This document shows, in pieces, positions 41,957 through 51,232 of a DNA stretch of 51,273 bases; position 1 is the first letter of the stretch, and every line of letters begins with the position of its first letter. The position numbers and the translations under genes are program-made. The notes beneath the pieces were generated by a model. The model worked only from the letters and a program-made list of their open reading frames with translations. It did no database searches and was not told the origin of the DNA. Origin of the DNA: Planococcus circulans (GTDB lineage Bacteria > Bacillota > Bacilli > Bacillales_A > Planococcaceae); assembly GCF_020023385.1 (NCBI RefSeq), contig NZ_JAIQCL010000015.1, forward strand, positions 1-51,273, written 5' to 3'.

Positions 41957-42314
41957 AATTCTGCTTATTCAGGAATGACAAACAGAACAGGCAATCGTCA
42001 CCTTTTCGGGAACTGCCGAAATGTACATTGCACACATGATAGCCTTCATGATACAGACGGGCTAAATTATCGTAGCCTTCGCCGATATCCATCACAGCTT
42101 TTTTCAATTTCACCGGATCCACAGCTGCCACTTCCGGCACTGCTTGATGGAATTCATCCAAGCGCGAACGCAAATGATGATTCTCCAGTTGCAGCGCATG
42201 GTGTTCTTCCATTGTCCGGGCCACTACAGCTTTTAGTTCGCTGAATTGTTCCTGCATGGATTGGAGTTGCTGTTCAAACTCCATGACCGTGTCCAAAAAA
42301 TTCTTTTCCTTCAC
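41955..42314 (-). CDS. yabA: Replication initiation control protein YabA
   Basis: Negative regulator of DnaA that bridges DnaA and the DNA clamp. The 119-residue protein has an N-terminal coiled coil (about 5-55) for tetramerisation and a C-terminal zinc-binding part with Cys95/His98 and Cys108/Cys111 ([23 protein letters not shown]). The start is GTG 42314 with GAGGTG at 6 nt. It lies 10 bp after ricT. Its stop codon overlaps the edge of a family E repeat. Confidence 0.94.
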   Translation of the reverse strand: MKEKNFLDTVMEFEQQLQSMQEQFSELKAVVARTMEEHHALQLENHHLRSRLDEFHQAVPEVAAVDPVKLKKAVMDIGEGYDNLARLYHEGYHVCNVHFGSSRKGDDCLFCLSFLNKQN

Positions 42315-42324
42315 CTAAACCACC

Positions 42325-43137
42325 TCACGCTCTCGTTCCTTGGCCCATTATCTCATCTAATGTATATTCAAGTGTCTGTTCCTGCTCAGATAAGCGAACT
42401 TTCAACACCCGCTCTAAAATATTCATGCCTACTACGCGGCCGTCACCGTCCGGCGTCGTTACGCGTGTTCCAATATCCGGCATTTCCTTTTTCGCTGTTT
42501 CGTATTCGTCATTCTCATATTTTAAGCAGCACATCAACCGGCCGCATAAACCTGAAATTTTCGAAGGATTCAACGATAGGTTTTGATCTTTTGCCATTTT
42601 GATCGAAACCGGCTCAAAATCACCCAAAAATGTCGAACAACAGAGCATCCGGCCACAAGGACCGATACCACCGAGCATTTTAGCTTCATCACGAACACCT
42701 ATTTGGCGAAGTTCAATGCGTGTACGGAAAATGGAAGCCAAGTCTTTGACCAAGTTCCGGAAATCCACACGGCCTTCCGCTGTAAAGTAAAAAATGACTT
42801 TATTGCGGTCGAAAGTGTATTCAACATCAACCAGTTTCATGTCCAATCGATGCTCTTCAATTTTGCCGGTGCCCAGTTCAAAAGCACGGCTTGCTTCCAG
42901 ACGGTTTTCTTCCACCTGGTGACGATCGCGGTCAGAAGCTACTCTTACCACCTGTTTTAAAGGCAAGACCACGTCGTTTTCTCCAACGGTTTTCGTCGGT
43001 ACGACCACTTTTCCGTATTCTATGCCTCGTGCCGTTTCCACAATGACATAATCGTCTTTTTCAATCCCTAATTCACCTGGATCAAAATAATATATTTTAC
43101 CCGCTTTCTTGAAGCGGACACCTATCACATTATACAA
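42325..43137 (-). CDS. ricT: RicT (YaaT), Y-complex subunit, PSP1-type
   Basis: In B. subtilis RicT, RicA and RicF form the Y-complex that guides RNase Y and affects sporulation and biofilm. The 270-residue protein starts MYNVIGVRFKKAGKIYYFDPG at TTG 43137, with AGGAGGGG upstream. It has the PSP1 C-terminal core with many cysteines (GGIGPCGRMLCCSTFLGDFEPVS; SGLCGRLMCCLKYENDEY), consistent with iron-sulfur ligands. It is 3 bp from holB. Confidence 0.95.
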   Translation of the reverse strand: MYNVIGVRFKKAGKIYYFDPGELGIEKDDYVIVETARGIEYGKVVVPTKTVGENDVVLPLKQVVRVASDRDRHQVEENRLEASRAFELGTGKIEEHRLDMKLVDVEYTFDRNKVIFYFTAEGRVDFRNLVKDLASIFRTRIELRQIGVRDEAKMLGGIGPCGRMLCCSTFLGDFEPVSIKMAKDQNLSLNPSKISGLCGRLMCCLKYENDEYETAKKEMPDIGTRVTTPDGDGRVVGMNILERVLKVRLSEQEQTLEYTLDEIMGQGTRA

Positions 43138-43140
43138 TTG

Positions 43141-44133
43141 CTACCCCTCCTGCAGATTCAGCATTAACTGCTCCATCAACAGCGTCCGGTTCATATTGCG
43201 CGGCAATTGTTGTTTGGCCTGTAAAACGGCCTGCAACTGCTTGGACAATACCGTAAAGGAACGCCGGAGAGCCATCTGCTTCCAAGTTTCTTCCATGTCT
43301 GGATATGTTCGTGCAGTTTCAAGACCTGCTTTTACCGAAGCAATGTCCCGATATGCAAATAATAACATGTCCAGACCTCTTTCGGCATCTTCTTTTTCTT
43401 TAAATAATGGCAGCCATTCCGCCTGGAGCATCAAAAGCGCCTCGTGAACATTGCTGTCAGCCACTTCCACCAGTTTCAGCACTGTTTTTCTGGCTTGGGC
43501 AAATTGTTCATCCTGACTCAAAGCAATTGCTTCTTCTTCGCTTTGTGTCAGCATACTGACGGTTGCAGCCATCGATTCTGTCATTCCATCAGCTGTCAAC
43601 TTCTCCATCAGCTTCGGTCGTGATAAAGGTCGGAACGACACCAATTGGCAGCGGGAACGGATTGTGCTCATCAGTGCATTAAGCCGCTCAGTCAACAGGA
43701 TGGCTGTCACGTTAAACTCCGGCTCTTCCAAAAACTTCAGCAAAGCATTGGCAGAAGAATTATTCATGCGGTCCGCCTGCTCAATCACGTATATTTTACG
43801 GCCTGTATTCAGCCCGGTTTTATTCAACTTGAAAATCAATTCACGGATTTGATCAATTTTAATGTTTTGGCCATCCGGTTCGATGAACAAAACATTTGTA
43901 TGATTGCCGGAATTATAAAGCTGACAGCTTCGACATGTTTCACATGGAACATTTTCTAGGGGTGATTCACATAGCAGCAGCTTGACGAAGAAATGAGTGA
44001 TTTCCTTTTTCCCCGAGCCTGCAGGGCCTTCAAACAGGTAAGCATGTGCCAACCGGTCTTTCGCATAGGCACCCTGCAGCCGCTTCATCACCACTGGCTG
44101 CATTTCCAAAAATTCATCCGTCGTTTTTTGCAT
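43141..44133 (-). CDS. holB: DNA polymerase III delta prime subunit
   Basis: Clamp-loader subunit of 330 residues. The N-terminal AAA+ domain has AHAYLFEGPAGSGKKEI (Walker A region, modified) and a four-cysteine zinc knuckle (CESPLENVPCETCRSC), then VIEQADRMNNSSANALLKFLEEP and LLTERLNALMSTIRSRCQLV. The frame starts at GTG 44142, but AAGGTG spaced 6 nt before ATG 44133 favours that start. A terminator-like hairpin ends about 22 bp upstream. yaaR, which separates it from yaaQ/darA in B. subtilis, is missing. Confidence 0.94.
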   Translation of the reverse strand: MQKTTDEFLEMQPVVMKRLQGAYAKDRLAHAYLFEGPAGSGKKEITHFFVKLLLCESPLENVPCETCRSCQLYNSGNHTNVLFIEPDGQNIKIDQIRELIFKLNKTGLNTGRKIYVIEQADRMNNSSANALLKFLEEPEFNVTAILLTERLNALMSTIRSRCQLVSFRPLSRPKLMEKLTADGMTESMAATVSMLTQSEEEAIALSQDEQFAQARKTVLKLVEVADSNVHEALLMLQAEWLPLFKEKEDAERGLDMLLFAYRDIASVKAGLETARTYPDMEETWKQMALRRSFTVLSKQLQAVLQAKQQLPRNMNRTLLMEQLMLNLQEG

Positions 44134-44155
44134 AAGTTTCACCTTCAGACTTTGT

Positions 44156-44186
44156 AAAAAATCCCGTGTTCCGATTGGAGCACGGG
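44156..44186 (-). terminator. darA terminator or holB attenuator
   Basis: Minus-strand hairpin CCCGTGCTCC/GGAACACGGG with an AATC loop and ATTTTTT tail. It ends only about 22 bp before the holB start and no separate holB promoter is visible, so it may be leaky or regulated. Confidence 0.8.
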
Positions 44187-44258
44187 TATTATTTATGGTA
44201 CTGGCCGATATGCGGCCGTATAATTTATCGTGGGAAATCCATTGGGCTCTCCTATTGT

Positions 44259-44594
<336 letters not shown>

Positions 44595-44622
44595 TCACTC
44601 CTTTTTATCTTTCTTCTATATA

Positions 44623-44631
44623 AGTATAACA
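44623..44631 (-). promoter_or_regulatory. darA promoter (extended -10)
   Basis: Minus-strand TG-T-TATACT (44623-44631), about 35 bp before the darA start. There is no convincing -35. An AAAGATA/TATCTTT inverted repeat lies just upstream. Confidence 0.5.
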
Positions 44632-44687
44632 TGAAGAAAGATATACGCTGCATATCTTTCCAGCTCAATGCCAAAAAAGAAACGGCT

Positions 44688-44720
44688 AAAAAAAACAGCT
44701 GACCTTAGGAAGGATCAACT
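44688..44720 (-). terminator. tmk terminator
   Basis: Minus-strand hairpin AGTTGATCCTT/AAGGTCAGCT with an eight-T tail. The stem starts within the last codons of tmk. Confidence 0.75.
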
Positions 44721-45355
44721 GCTGCTTGCCGTTCTTCTATGAATCGTGCGGCTGTTTCCAACGCGTCTGCGAAAACAGTATCCAGCTCATTCTCTGCATT
44801 GATCAGGCGAATTCGTTCTGGGTTTTGGCTCAACAGCAAGAGATACCCTTCTCTTACTTTATAGTGGAACTTCATTGATTCCACATCCAACCGATTGATT
44901 TCCCGATCTGCATCCTTTTCAATCCGTGCCAATCCCACTTTCGGATTAACATCAAAATAAAGGGTCAGGTCCGGCATATAATCGTCGATGGCGAATTTAT
45001 TGATGGCGAAAATCTCTTCCATCCCCAGCCCGCGCGCGTATCCTTGATAAGCCAAGCTGGAGTCGATGTAACGATCGCATAAGACGATGCTTCCAGCTTC
45101 GAGTGCCGGAATGATCTTTTCAACCAAATGCTGTCTTCTTGCTGCAGCATACAACAACGCTTCTGTTCGGGCATCCATTGCTGTGTTTTCCCGGTTCAAG
45201 ATCACGCCGCGGATTTGTTCCGCGATATCGATACCGCCTGGCTCTCTCGTGCAGACAACAGAAAATCCTTTTTCCTCTAACGCATCTGCCAGCATCTTCA
45301 GAACCGTCGACTTGCCCGATCCTTCTCCGCCTTCCAGATTGATCAAATAACTCAT
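44705..45355 (-). CDS. tmk: Thymidylate kinase
   Basis: Phosphorylates dTMP to dTDP. From ATG 45355 it has 216 residues: P-loop [16 protein letters not shown], the DR(Y/F)-type motif [19 protein letters not shown] and the TREPGG substrate motif, as in Gram-positive Tmk. The frame opens four codons upstream at GTG, but AAGGTG precedes ATG 45355 and homologues start there. tmk-darA-holB-yabA keeps the Bacillus order; yaaN, xpaC and csfB are not present. Confidence 0.96.
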   Translation of the reverse strand: MSYLINLEGGEGSGKSTVLKMLADALEEKGFSVVCTREPGGIDIAEQIRGVILNRENTAMDARTEALLYAAARRQHLVEKIIPALEAGSIVLCDRYIDSSLAYQGYARGLGMEEIFAINKFAIDDYMPDLTLYFDVNPKVGLARIEKDADREINRLDVESMKFHYKVREGYLLLLSQNPERIRLINAENELDTVFADALETAARFIEERQAAVDPS

Positions 45356-45451
45356 TTTACTGCTCACCTTATTCCATGAAATTAATCATATTCTACTGTT
45401 TCAAACTCTTTATACTATACACGAAATGGCTCATATTTTACAGTGACCTGT

Positions 45452-45487
45452 AAAAAAACCGTTCCTCCCCCTGTGAAAATGAACGGC
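45452..45487 (-). terminator. ppk terminator
   Basis: Minus-strand stem GCCGTTC/GAACGGT with a long loop and a seven-T tail, just after the ppk stop. Confidence 0.65.
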
Positions 45488-45493
45488 TCCTGC

Positions 45494-47605
45494 TTATTCC
45501 TCGTCTTCTGCTACTTGATAAGCCCGCCGAAACAATTCCATTTGGCTATCTATTGCCAGCTCGTCATTTTTCCGTGGCACGTAGTGGTAAACGCCATCTG
45601 CATCCTGCTCTCTGGCTTTCACATTATCGGCAAGACCCAGCTCCAATATGCTCTTAACCTGTTCTTTGATAGCTTCGTCAACAATCGGAAATAGGATTTC
45701 AATGCGGTTATTCAAATTCCGGGTCATCATATCCGCTGATGACAGGAAAGTCTTTCCTTTTCCGTTATGGTTGAAGAAGTAAACCCGGCTATGCTCCAGC
45801 AGACTGCCAACGATGCTCCGTACCCGGATGTTTTCACTCACCTCTGAAATTCCTGGCCGCAGACAACAGATGCCTCTGACAATCAAGTCCACTTTCACTC
45901 CTGCATTCGATGCCTCATATAATTTCATGATAATGATTTTATCCGTCAACGAGTTCATCTTTGCAACGATTCGGCCATTGCCATGCTTTTTCTGAAAACG
46001 GATTTCGGTATCAATCAGGTCAATGATATCAGTACGGATGGTAAAAGGTGCCACCGACAGGTAATGGAACTTCGGCTTTTCAGTATAGCCGCTCAAGTAA
46101 TTGAAAAAGTTGGTCGCATCAATGCCAAACTGCCTTTTCGAAGTGAATAAGCTCATATCCGTATAGATTTTAGCTGTCTGGTCATTGTAATTGCCCGTTC
46201 CCAAATGCACAAAACGTTCGATCTTATCCTCTTTTTTCCGCACCACCAAAGTGATTTTGCTGTGCGTCTTCAGATGGGTCATCCCATAAATAACATGGCA
46301 TCCAGCCTTCTCCAGCTCTTTTGCCCATTGGACATTGTTTTCTTCATCGAATCGGGCCTTCAGTTCAACCAGCACCGTTACTTGTTTGCCGTTTTCAGCG
46401 GCTCTTTTCAATGCTTTAATCACCGGAGAATCGCCACTGACCCGATAGAGGGTCTGCTTGATGGCAAGCACATCAGGATCATCCGCTGCTTCTGAAATGA
46501 ACTGGACAACCGGCTCAAATGACTCGTAGGGATGATGAAGGAAGACGTCCTGTTCGCTGACTTTCTGAAAAATCTGCTTGCCCGTCTCCATACCGACCGG
46601 CAATTGCGATACTTTCCCTTCAAAGACCAAATGCTCCCAAACCGGCGCCATCTTTTTATAAAAGTTGAAAAAGACTGTCAGATCCAAAAACCCTTCGATC
46701 GCATAGACATCTTTCTTGTGAACCTCCAGCTCTTCAGTCAAGTAATCCAAAATAGTCGGATCAAACCCGGGCTGCTGGATTTCCAGGCGCACAGCCGCTC
46801 CCCACTTCCGCTTGCGGAGCTCTTCTTCGATTTCCTTCAGCAAATCACGCGCGCCTTCTTCATGGATCGTCATGTCGGCATTGCGGGTAATCCGGAAAAC
46901 CGATGTTGAAATCACCTTGAAGCCATGGAAAAGCTTACGAATGAAGAAGCTGATGACGTCTTCCAGTAAAATCAGCTTGTGGCTGCCTTTTTTCGATTCC
47001 AGACGGACAAAGCGATCAAGCACAGACGGAACCTGGACAATCGCAATTTTCTGCCCTTCTTCCACTTGATCCTCTTGGTCTTCCAGCACCACTGCTAAAT
47101 TGATGCTTTTATTCAGCAGCATCGGAAAAGGCCGATACGCATCGATAGCCATCGGCGTCAGTACCGGAAAAATATGGTCTTCAAAATGCTGCTCCATAAC
47201 ATCCAATTGATCCGCACTCAAGTCTGCCATCTTTACAAACTCCACATTTTCCTTTTGGAGCTTCGGCAACAAATTCTTCTGCAGCGTCTCATACTGCAGA
47301 TCCACCAATCGATGGGTCTTCATGGCAATTTCATTCAACTGCTGCTTCGGGGTCATCCCAGCTTTGTTTTCGGGTTTGGTAAACCCGACTTTCACTTGAT
47401 CTTGCAACCCTGCTACACGGACCATAAAAAATTCGTCCAAATTGGAGCTAAAAATCGCCAAAAACTTAAACCGCTCCAACAGAGGATTTCGTTTATCAAG
47501 TGCTTCCTGAAGAACACGTTCATTAAAAGCAAGCCAACTCAATTCACGGTTATTGTAATATGCGGGATCCCTGAGTTCTATGTTCTTCTTTTTCACTGTC
47601 TCCAA
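45494..47605 (-). CDS. ppk: Polyphosphate kinase (PPK1)
   Basis: Builds polyphosphate from ATP. About 703 residues, with the PPK1 parts in order: N-terminal helical domain (YYNNRELSWLAFNERVLQEA), middle domain, and two PLD-like C-terminal domains with the phospho-histidine region MTHLKTHSKITLVVRKK, FVHLGTGNYNDQTAKIYTD and the SSADMMTRNLNNRIEILFPI block. The frame opens at GTG 47617, but GGTGGAG spaced 6 nt before TTG 47605 makes TTG the likelier start. It follows ppx by about 90 bp. Confidence 0.95.
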   Translation of the reverse strand: METVKKKNIELRDPAYYNNRELSWLAFNERVLQEALDKRNPLLERFKFLAIFSSNLDEFFMVRVAGLQDQVKVGFTKPENKAGMTPKQQLNEIAMKTHRLVDLQYETLQKNLLPKLQKENVEFVKMADLSADQLDVMEQHFEDHIFPVLTPMAIDAYRPFPMLLNKSINLAVVLEDQEDQVEEGQKIAIVQVPSVLDRFVRLESKKGSHKLILLEDVISFFIRKLFHGFKVISTSVFRITRNADMTIHEEGARDLLKEIEEELRKRKWGAAVRLEIQQPGFDPTILDYLTEELEVHKKDVYAIEGFLDLTVFFNFYKKMAPVWEHLVFEGKVSQLPVGMETGKQIFQKVSEQDVFLHHPYESFEPVVQFISEAADDPDVLAIKQTLYRVSGDSPVIKALKRAAENGKQVTVLVELKARFDEENNVQWAKELEKAGCHVIYGMTHLKTHSKITLVVRKKEDKIERFVHLGTGNYNDQTAKIYTDMSLFTSKRQFGIDATNFFNYLSGYTEKPKFHYLSVAPFTIRTDIIDLIDTEIRFQKKHGNGRIVAKMNSLTDKIIIMKLYEASNAGVKVDLIVRGICCLRPGISEVSENIRVRSIVGSLLEHSRVYFFNHNGKGKTFLSSADMMTRNLNNRIEILFPIVDEAIKEQVKSILELGLADNVKAREQDADGVYHYVPRKNDELAIDSQMELFRRAYQVAEDEE

Positions 47606-47696
47606 TTTCGACTCCACCTTTTACTTATAATCCATTCTCTTTATCGTACCATTCTCCATCTTTTTAAAAAGCAGGAGATAGCCTTCGCAATGTAAA

Positions 47697-49223
47697 TTAT
47701 TTGTAAAACTTAAAATCAATCGTTTTCTTCAGCTGTTTCTCCAAATGCTTCTTCTGCTTTTCCACCTGGTATTGTTCCGGCTCCCAGTCTTCACGGCATT
47801 GGACAGAAAACACAAGTTTATCATCCTTCTCTTCCAATTCGATATTCTCGACAATGTCACGCTTCGTAGCATTTAAACTATACGACAGCTTAATAACGGC
47901 TCCTAGCAGGCTGAATTTTGACAGCTCATCTTTAGTGAACCAATCTTCATAAAGATTGACGTTCCGTTTGAACACTTCCTTGTTTTTAAATGAAGCCATC
48001 AACGCGACAATAATCCGCTCTTTATGCAATAGGCCATCAATCGTCCGATTGCCTAATAGATAGAAGGTATGCTGGTGGCTCGATTCCGAATCGATATAGC
48101 TCCCTAAGTTATATAGGGCGCTGCTCAGTTTCAGGCGTTTAGTATCCAGCTCTTCCAAGGACAGTAATCCGATCTCTTCTAGTTTTTTTGAAATCAGCAT
48201 TGCGCTGTTAGTGACATGAAACGCGTGGGTCAAATTGATGTCATAGTCGATGGCCAGTTCATGGAAACTCTCTTCCACGACATTAGGAAATACCGCTAAA
48301 TCAAAATCCTTGGTCGTCTCTTCATAAAAAAAGCCATCTCTCAAGCCTTTTCGGCTGAGTGCAAATTCCTTCGTATCAATCAATTCCATCAAATAGTGAA
48401 ACACTTCCACAGCAGGAATGATGATATCCGCTCGGTCCTTCGACAAGCCTTCAAGCCGTTGAAGCTCCGAAAAATCCAGGGATTTCAACAAATCATTGAT
48501 TTCTTCTACATCATTTCTGCTCATCATGTATTGATGGATTCCCGACAACGGATATTCGATATGCTCCTGATGAACCTGGGCCATGTTCCGCGCACTTCCC
48601 CCGATGCCGATCAACGGCAGACGTTTATCGGCCAGCCATTCCAGCTGATTGAACTGCTCTTTCAAAAATGACCGCAGCTCACGCAATTCTCCTTTGGTCG
48701 GTATATCTCCCTCGATAAACTGCTGTTTTAAAGATAAAGCACCGAACGGGAAACTATAGAAGAAAATCAGCTGACGATCGTTGAAATACGTAAGCTCTGT
48801 ACTACCCCCACCGATATCGACTGTGATGCCGCTGGCGAATGGAGTCGAATTGACGACCGCCAAGTATCCATAATTCGCTTCTTCAAATTCGGTAAGGATC
48901 CGGATGGTAAAGTCCGTCTCTTTCTCTACCGCTGCCATAATATCATCCTGATTTACTGCTTGGCGTACAGCAGCTGTGGCGACGCATTGAATATCCTTCA
49001 ATTGATGGTGCCGGGTGACTTCCTGGAAACTCTTCAACGTCTTGACGAGTATATCGATGCCGTCCTGCTCCAGCACATTATCTTCATTCAAGTAATTCCG
49101 GAGACGGGCTACGGCCTTGACGTTTTCACTTTCAGTAAAACGCCCACTTTTATCCCGTGTATAGATGACCAGCCGGATGGTATTCGAACCGATATCAATG
49201 ATTGCGTATTTTTCCTGATCCAT
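47697..49223 (-). CDS. ppx: Exopolyphosphatase (Ppx/GppA family)
   Basis: Degrades polyphosphate, or possibly pppGpp, from the chain end. From ATG 49223 it has 508 residues: an ASKHA N-terminal domain with AIIDIGSNTIRLVIY, ATAAVRQAVN, DIGGGSTELTYF and PLIGIGGSARNMAQ, then a C-terminal helical HD-like domain (about 310-508). The frame runs 17 codons further, but GGGGG 6 nt before ATG 49223 and the family N terminus favour this start. The ppx-ppk pair gives opposing activities in one unit. Confidence 0.94.
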   Translation of the reverse strand: MDQEKYAIIDIGSNTIRLVIYTRDKSGRFTESENVKAVARLRNYLNEDNVLEQDGIDILVKTLKSFQEVTRHHQLKDIQCVATAAVRQAVNQDDIMAAVEKETDFTIRILTEFEEANYGYLAVVNSTPFASGITVDIGGGSTELTYFNDRQLIFFYSFPFGALSLKQQFIEGDIPTKGELRELRSFLKEQFNQLEWLADKRLPLIGIGGSARNMAQVHQEHIEYPLSGIHQYMMSRNDVEEINDLLKSLDFSELQRLEGLSKDRADIIIPAVEVFHYLMELIDTKEFALSRKGLRDGFFYEETTKDFDLAVFPNVVEESFHELAIDYDINLTHAFHVTNSAMLISKKLEEIGLLSLEELDTKRLKLSSALYNLGSYIDSESSHQHTFYLLGNRTIDGLLHKERIIVALMASFKNKEVFKRNVNLYEDWFTKDELSKFSLLGAVIKLSYSLNATKRDIVENIELEEKDDKLVFSVQCREDWEPEQYQVEKQKKHLEKQLKKTIDFKFYK

Positions 49224-49289
49224 GAAAATCCCCCACATTCTGTTCCATTTAATGATGTTACAGTATACCCTCATTACGCATTACTTATT

Positions 49290-50717
49290 CTACGTTGTCA
49301 CCTGTTGAAGTACCGGCAACTGTTTGGACTCCAGCTGATGGTCCCCTTGTATTTGCGTATCTGAGGCAATGTAATTCATCAACTCTTCCACTTTAGCCAA
49401 TGTCCATTTTTCACCAGCCACCACAAGCGGAATGCCGGGCGGATACGGAATCACCATCCCAGCCGCGATCCGTCCAATAACCTGGGTATGAGAAATCCAT
49501 TCGTGATCCGACAGATCGATTTCTTCAAAAGACAATTCGGGTACCGTCACCTCTGATGTTTTTTTTATTTGAAGCTTCATGTCTTTTCTTGTTTCCCCTT
49601 CAAGCATCGCTACCGCTTCTTTCAAGCGGCTGCGGATTTCGGCAAACGGATACGCATGCCATTGCTTCAATAGAGGCAAGATCAACAGCACTTGAAAAAA
49701 ATCAGCCAATTCAACTTCAATCCCTACTTGCTCTAGCTTCTCCTTAAGCTGATACCCACTATGATGGTCGACCCTCAACATGATTTTCAGCGGATCATCG
49801 GATTCCATCACAGCCAAACGGGGAATCATCCGCAGGCTGCTGAGAAAACGTTCCCGCTTTTCCATGAACATCCGGACATCAGGCTGGGAATAGTTTTGAA
49901 GATACGAACGTGCATCATCCAAAGAAGCCAATATCAGATAAGACGGACTGCTCGATTGGAACATCTGCAAGTATTTCCGGATTTTTGCCACGTTCACGCG
50001 ACTACTGCCGATATGGAGAAACGATCCCATCGTCATCGCTGGCAAGGTCTTATGCGCTGACTGCACCACGACATCCGCACCCAAAGCCAAAGACGACACA
50101 GGGAACGGAGACCCTACCTGGAAATGAGCTCCATGCGCTTCATCCACCAAAACCGCCATCTCATTGTCATGGCACAAAGAAATGATGTCAGCAAGTTCCC
50201 GGGAAGCCATGCCATAATAATTGGGATAAGTCAGTATCACTGCTTTAGCTTCAGGATATGCCTCTATTGCCTCTTCTATTGCCTTGAGAGATACAGCCGC
50301 GGCTGTCATGGATTCCTCATCCCATTGCGGTGAAACGTAAACAGGGCGCACATGTGCAAGTTCCAGCGCATGGAAAATCGATTTATGGGAATTCCGCTGA
50401 ACAATGACCGTCTCCCCTTCTCTGCAAGCGGCATGAACCATCGCCAGATTCCCTACAGTCGAACCATTGACCAATAGAAAACTTTCTTTCGCACCGTAAG
50501 CCTCCGCCAATAAAAGCTGTGCATCTTTAATCGCTTCTTCCGGATAATGAAGATCGTCCAGACCTGTCAGTTCCGTCAAATCATAATGGAGTGCCGATTG
50601 GATTTCTTTCGGCAATCCTGACAAAATACCATGCTTATGCCCAGGTACATGAAAAGAGATGGGCTGTCTGTTTTGAAATTGTATTAATGCATCCACAATC
50701 GGACGTCGTTGCGTCAT
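49290..50717 (-). CDS. Orn/Lys/Arg decarboxylase-like PLP protein (YaaO-like)
   Basis: Fold-type I PLP enzyme of 475 residues, the short form lacking the N-terminal wing domain of the E. coli inducible decarboxylases. Motifs: SFHVPGHKHG near the N terminus, LTYPNYYGMASRELADI, VDEAHGAHF and the PLP-lysine motif QSAHKTLPAMTMGSFLHIG, with IPPYPPGIP-like VIPYPPGIPLV near the C terminus. The substrate is uncertain (arginine, lysine or ornithine). GAGG precedes ATG 50717. It is the first gene after the rRNA operon, with its own promoter. Confidence 0.9.
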   Translation of the reverse strand: MTQRRPIVDALIQFQNRQPISFHVPGHKHGILSGLPKEIQSALHYDLTELTGLDDLHYPEEAIKDAQLLLAEAYGAKESFLLVNGSTVGNLAMVHAACREGETVIVQRNSHKSIFHALELAHVRPVYVSPQWDEESMTAAAVSLKAIEEAIEAYPEAKAVILTYPNYYGMASRELADIISLCHDNEMAVLVDEAHGAHFQVGSPFPVSSLALGADVVVQSAHKTLPAMTMGSFLHIGSSRVNVAKIRKYLQMFQSSSPSYLILASLDDARSYLQNYSQPDVRMFMEKRERFLSSLRMIPRLAVMESDDPLKIMLRVDHHSGYQLKEKLEQVGIEVELADFFQVLLILPLLKQWHAYPFAEIRSRLKEAVAMLEGETRKDMKLQIKKTSEVTVPELSFEEIDLSDHEWISHTQVIGRIAAGMVIPYPPGIPLVVAGEKWTLAKVEELMNYIASDTQIQGDHQLESKQLPVLQQVTT

Positions 50718-50750
50718 AAATTTCCATCCTCACATTGATTGATTAACTTC

Positions 50751-50790
50751 ATTATAACAAGTTCGGCAGAGCGAGGCGGAAACGAACTTG
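50751..50790 (-). promoter_or_regulatory. Promoter of the decarboxylase gene with an overlapping inverted repeat
   Basis: Extended -10 TG-T-TATAAT (50751-50759, minus strand). A perfect 8-bp inverted repeat CAAGTTCG/CGAACTTG (50758-50765 and 50783-50790) overlaps its upstream edge, as an operator might. No good -35 is visible. Confidence 0.45.
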
Positions 50791-50837
50791 AAAGCTGAAA
50801 AAATCCTGTGTTGCCATGCTGCAGATTTTTCCCAAAC

Positions 50838-50867
50838 AAAAAAGCCGCTACCGGAATCGGTAACGAC
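50838..50867 (-). terminator. rRNA operon terminator
   Basis: Minus-strand hairpin GTCGTTACCG/CGGTAGCGGC with an ATTC loop and TTTTTTG tail, directly after the last 5S gene. Confidence 0.9.
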
Positions 50868-50880
50868 TTCTTTCAACTGC

Positions 50881-50994
50881 CCAGCGACGTCTTACTCTCA
50901 CAGGGGGAAACCCCCAACTACCATCAGCGCAAAAGAGCTTAACTGCCGTGTTCGGGATGGGAACGGGTGTGGCCTCTTTGCCATCATCACTGGA
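50881..50994 (-). rRNA. rrf: 5S rRNA, last copy of a tandem array
   Basis: About 114-116 nt, with the conserved 5S blocks ACACCCGTTCCCATCCCGAA, GAACACGGCAGTTAAGCTC, GATGGTAGTTGGGGG and CCCCCTGTGAGAGTA, and closing stem CCAGTGATG/CGTCGCTGG. It differs from the next copy at three positions, all transition-type changes. A terminator follows. Confidence 0.95.
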
Positions 50995-51002
50995 CTATTT
51001 GG

Positions 51003-51022
51003 TTGATTGCTTGTTGAATCAA
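51003..51022. repeat. Inverted repeat in the 5S spacer
   Basis: TTGATT/AATCAA, 6 bp with an 8-nt loop, present unchanged in both spacers (again at 51179-51198). It may help precursor processing. Confidence 0.4.
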
Positions 51023-51056
51023 TAAGATTATTAAGATATAAAAAATAAAAAACAGA

Positions 51057-51170
51057 CCAGCGACGTCCTACTCTCACAGGGGGAGACCCCCAACTACCAT
51101 CGGCGCAAAAGAGCTTAACTGCCGTGTTCGGGATGGGAACGGGTGTGGCCTCTTTGCCATCATCACTGGA
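51057..51170 (-). rRNA. rrf: 5S rRNA, middle copy
   Basis: Same 5S blocks as the last copy. The 176-bp unit (gene plus 62-bp spacer) starting here repeats at 51233 with no visible difference over the overlap that can be read. Confidence 0.95.
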
Positions 51171-51232
51171 CTATTTGGTTGATTGCTTGTTGAATCAATA
51201 AGATTATTAAGATATAAAAAATAAAAAACAGA

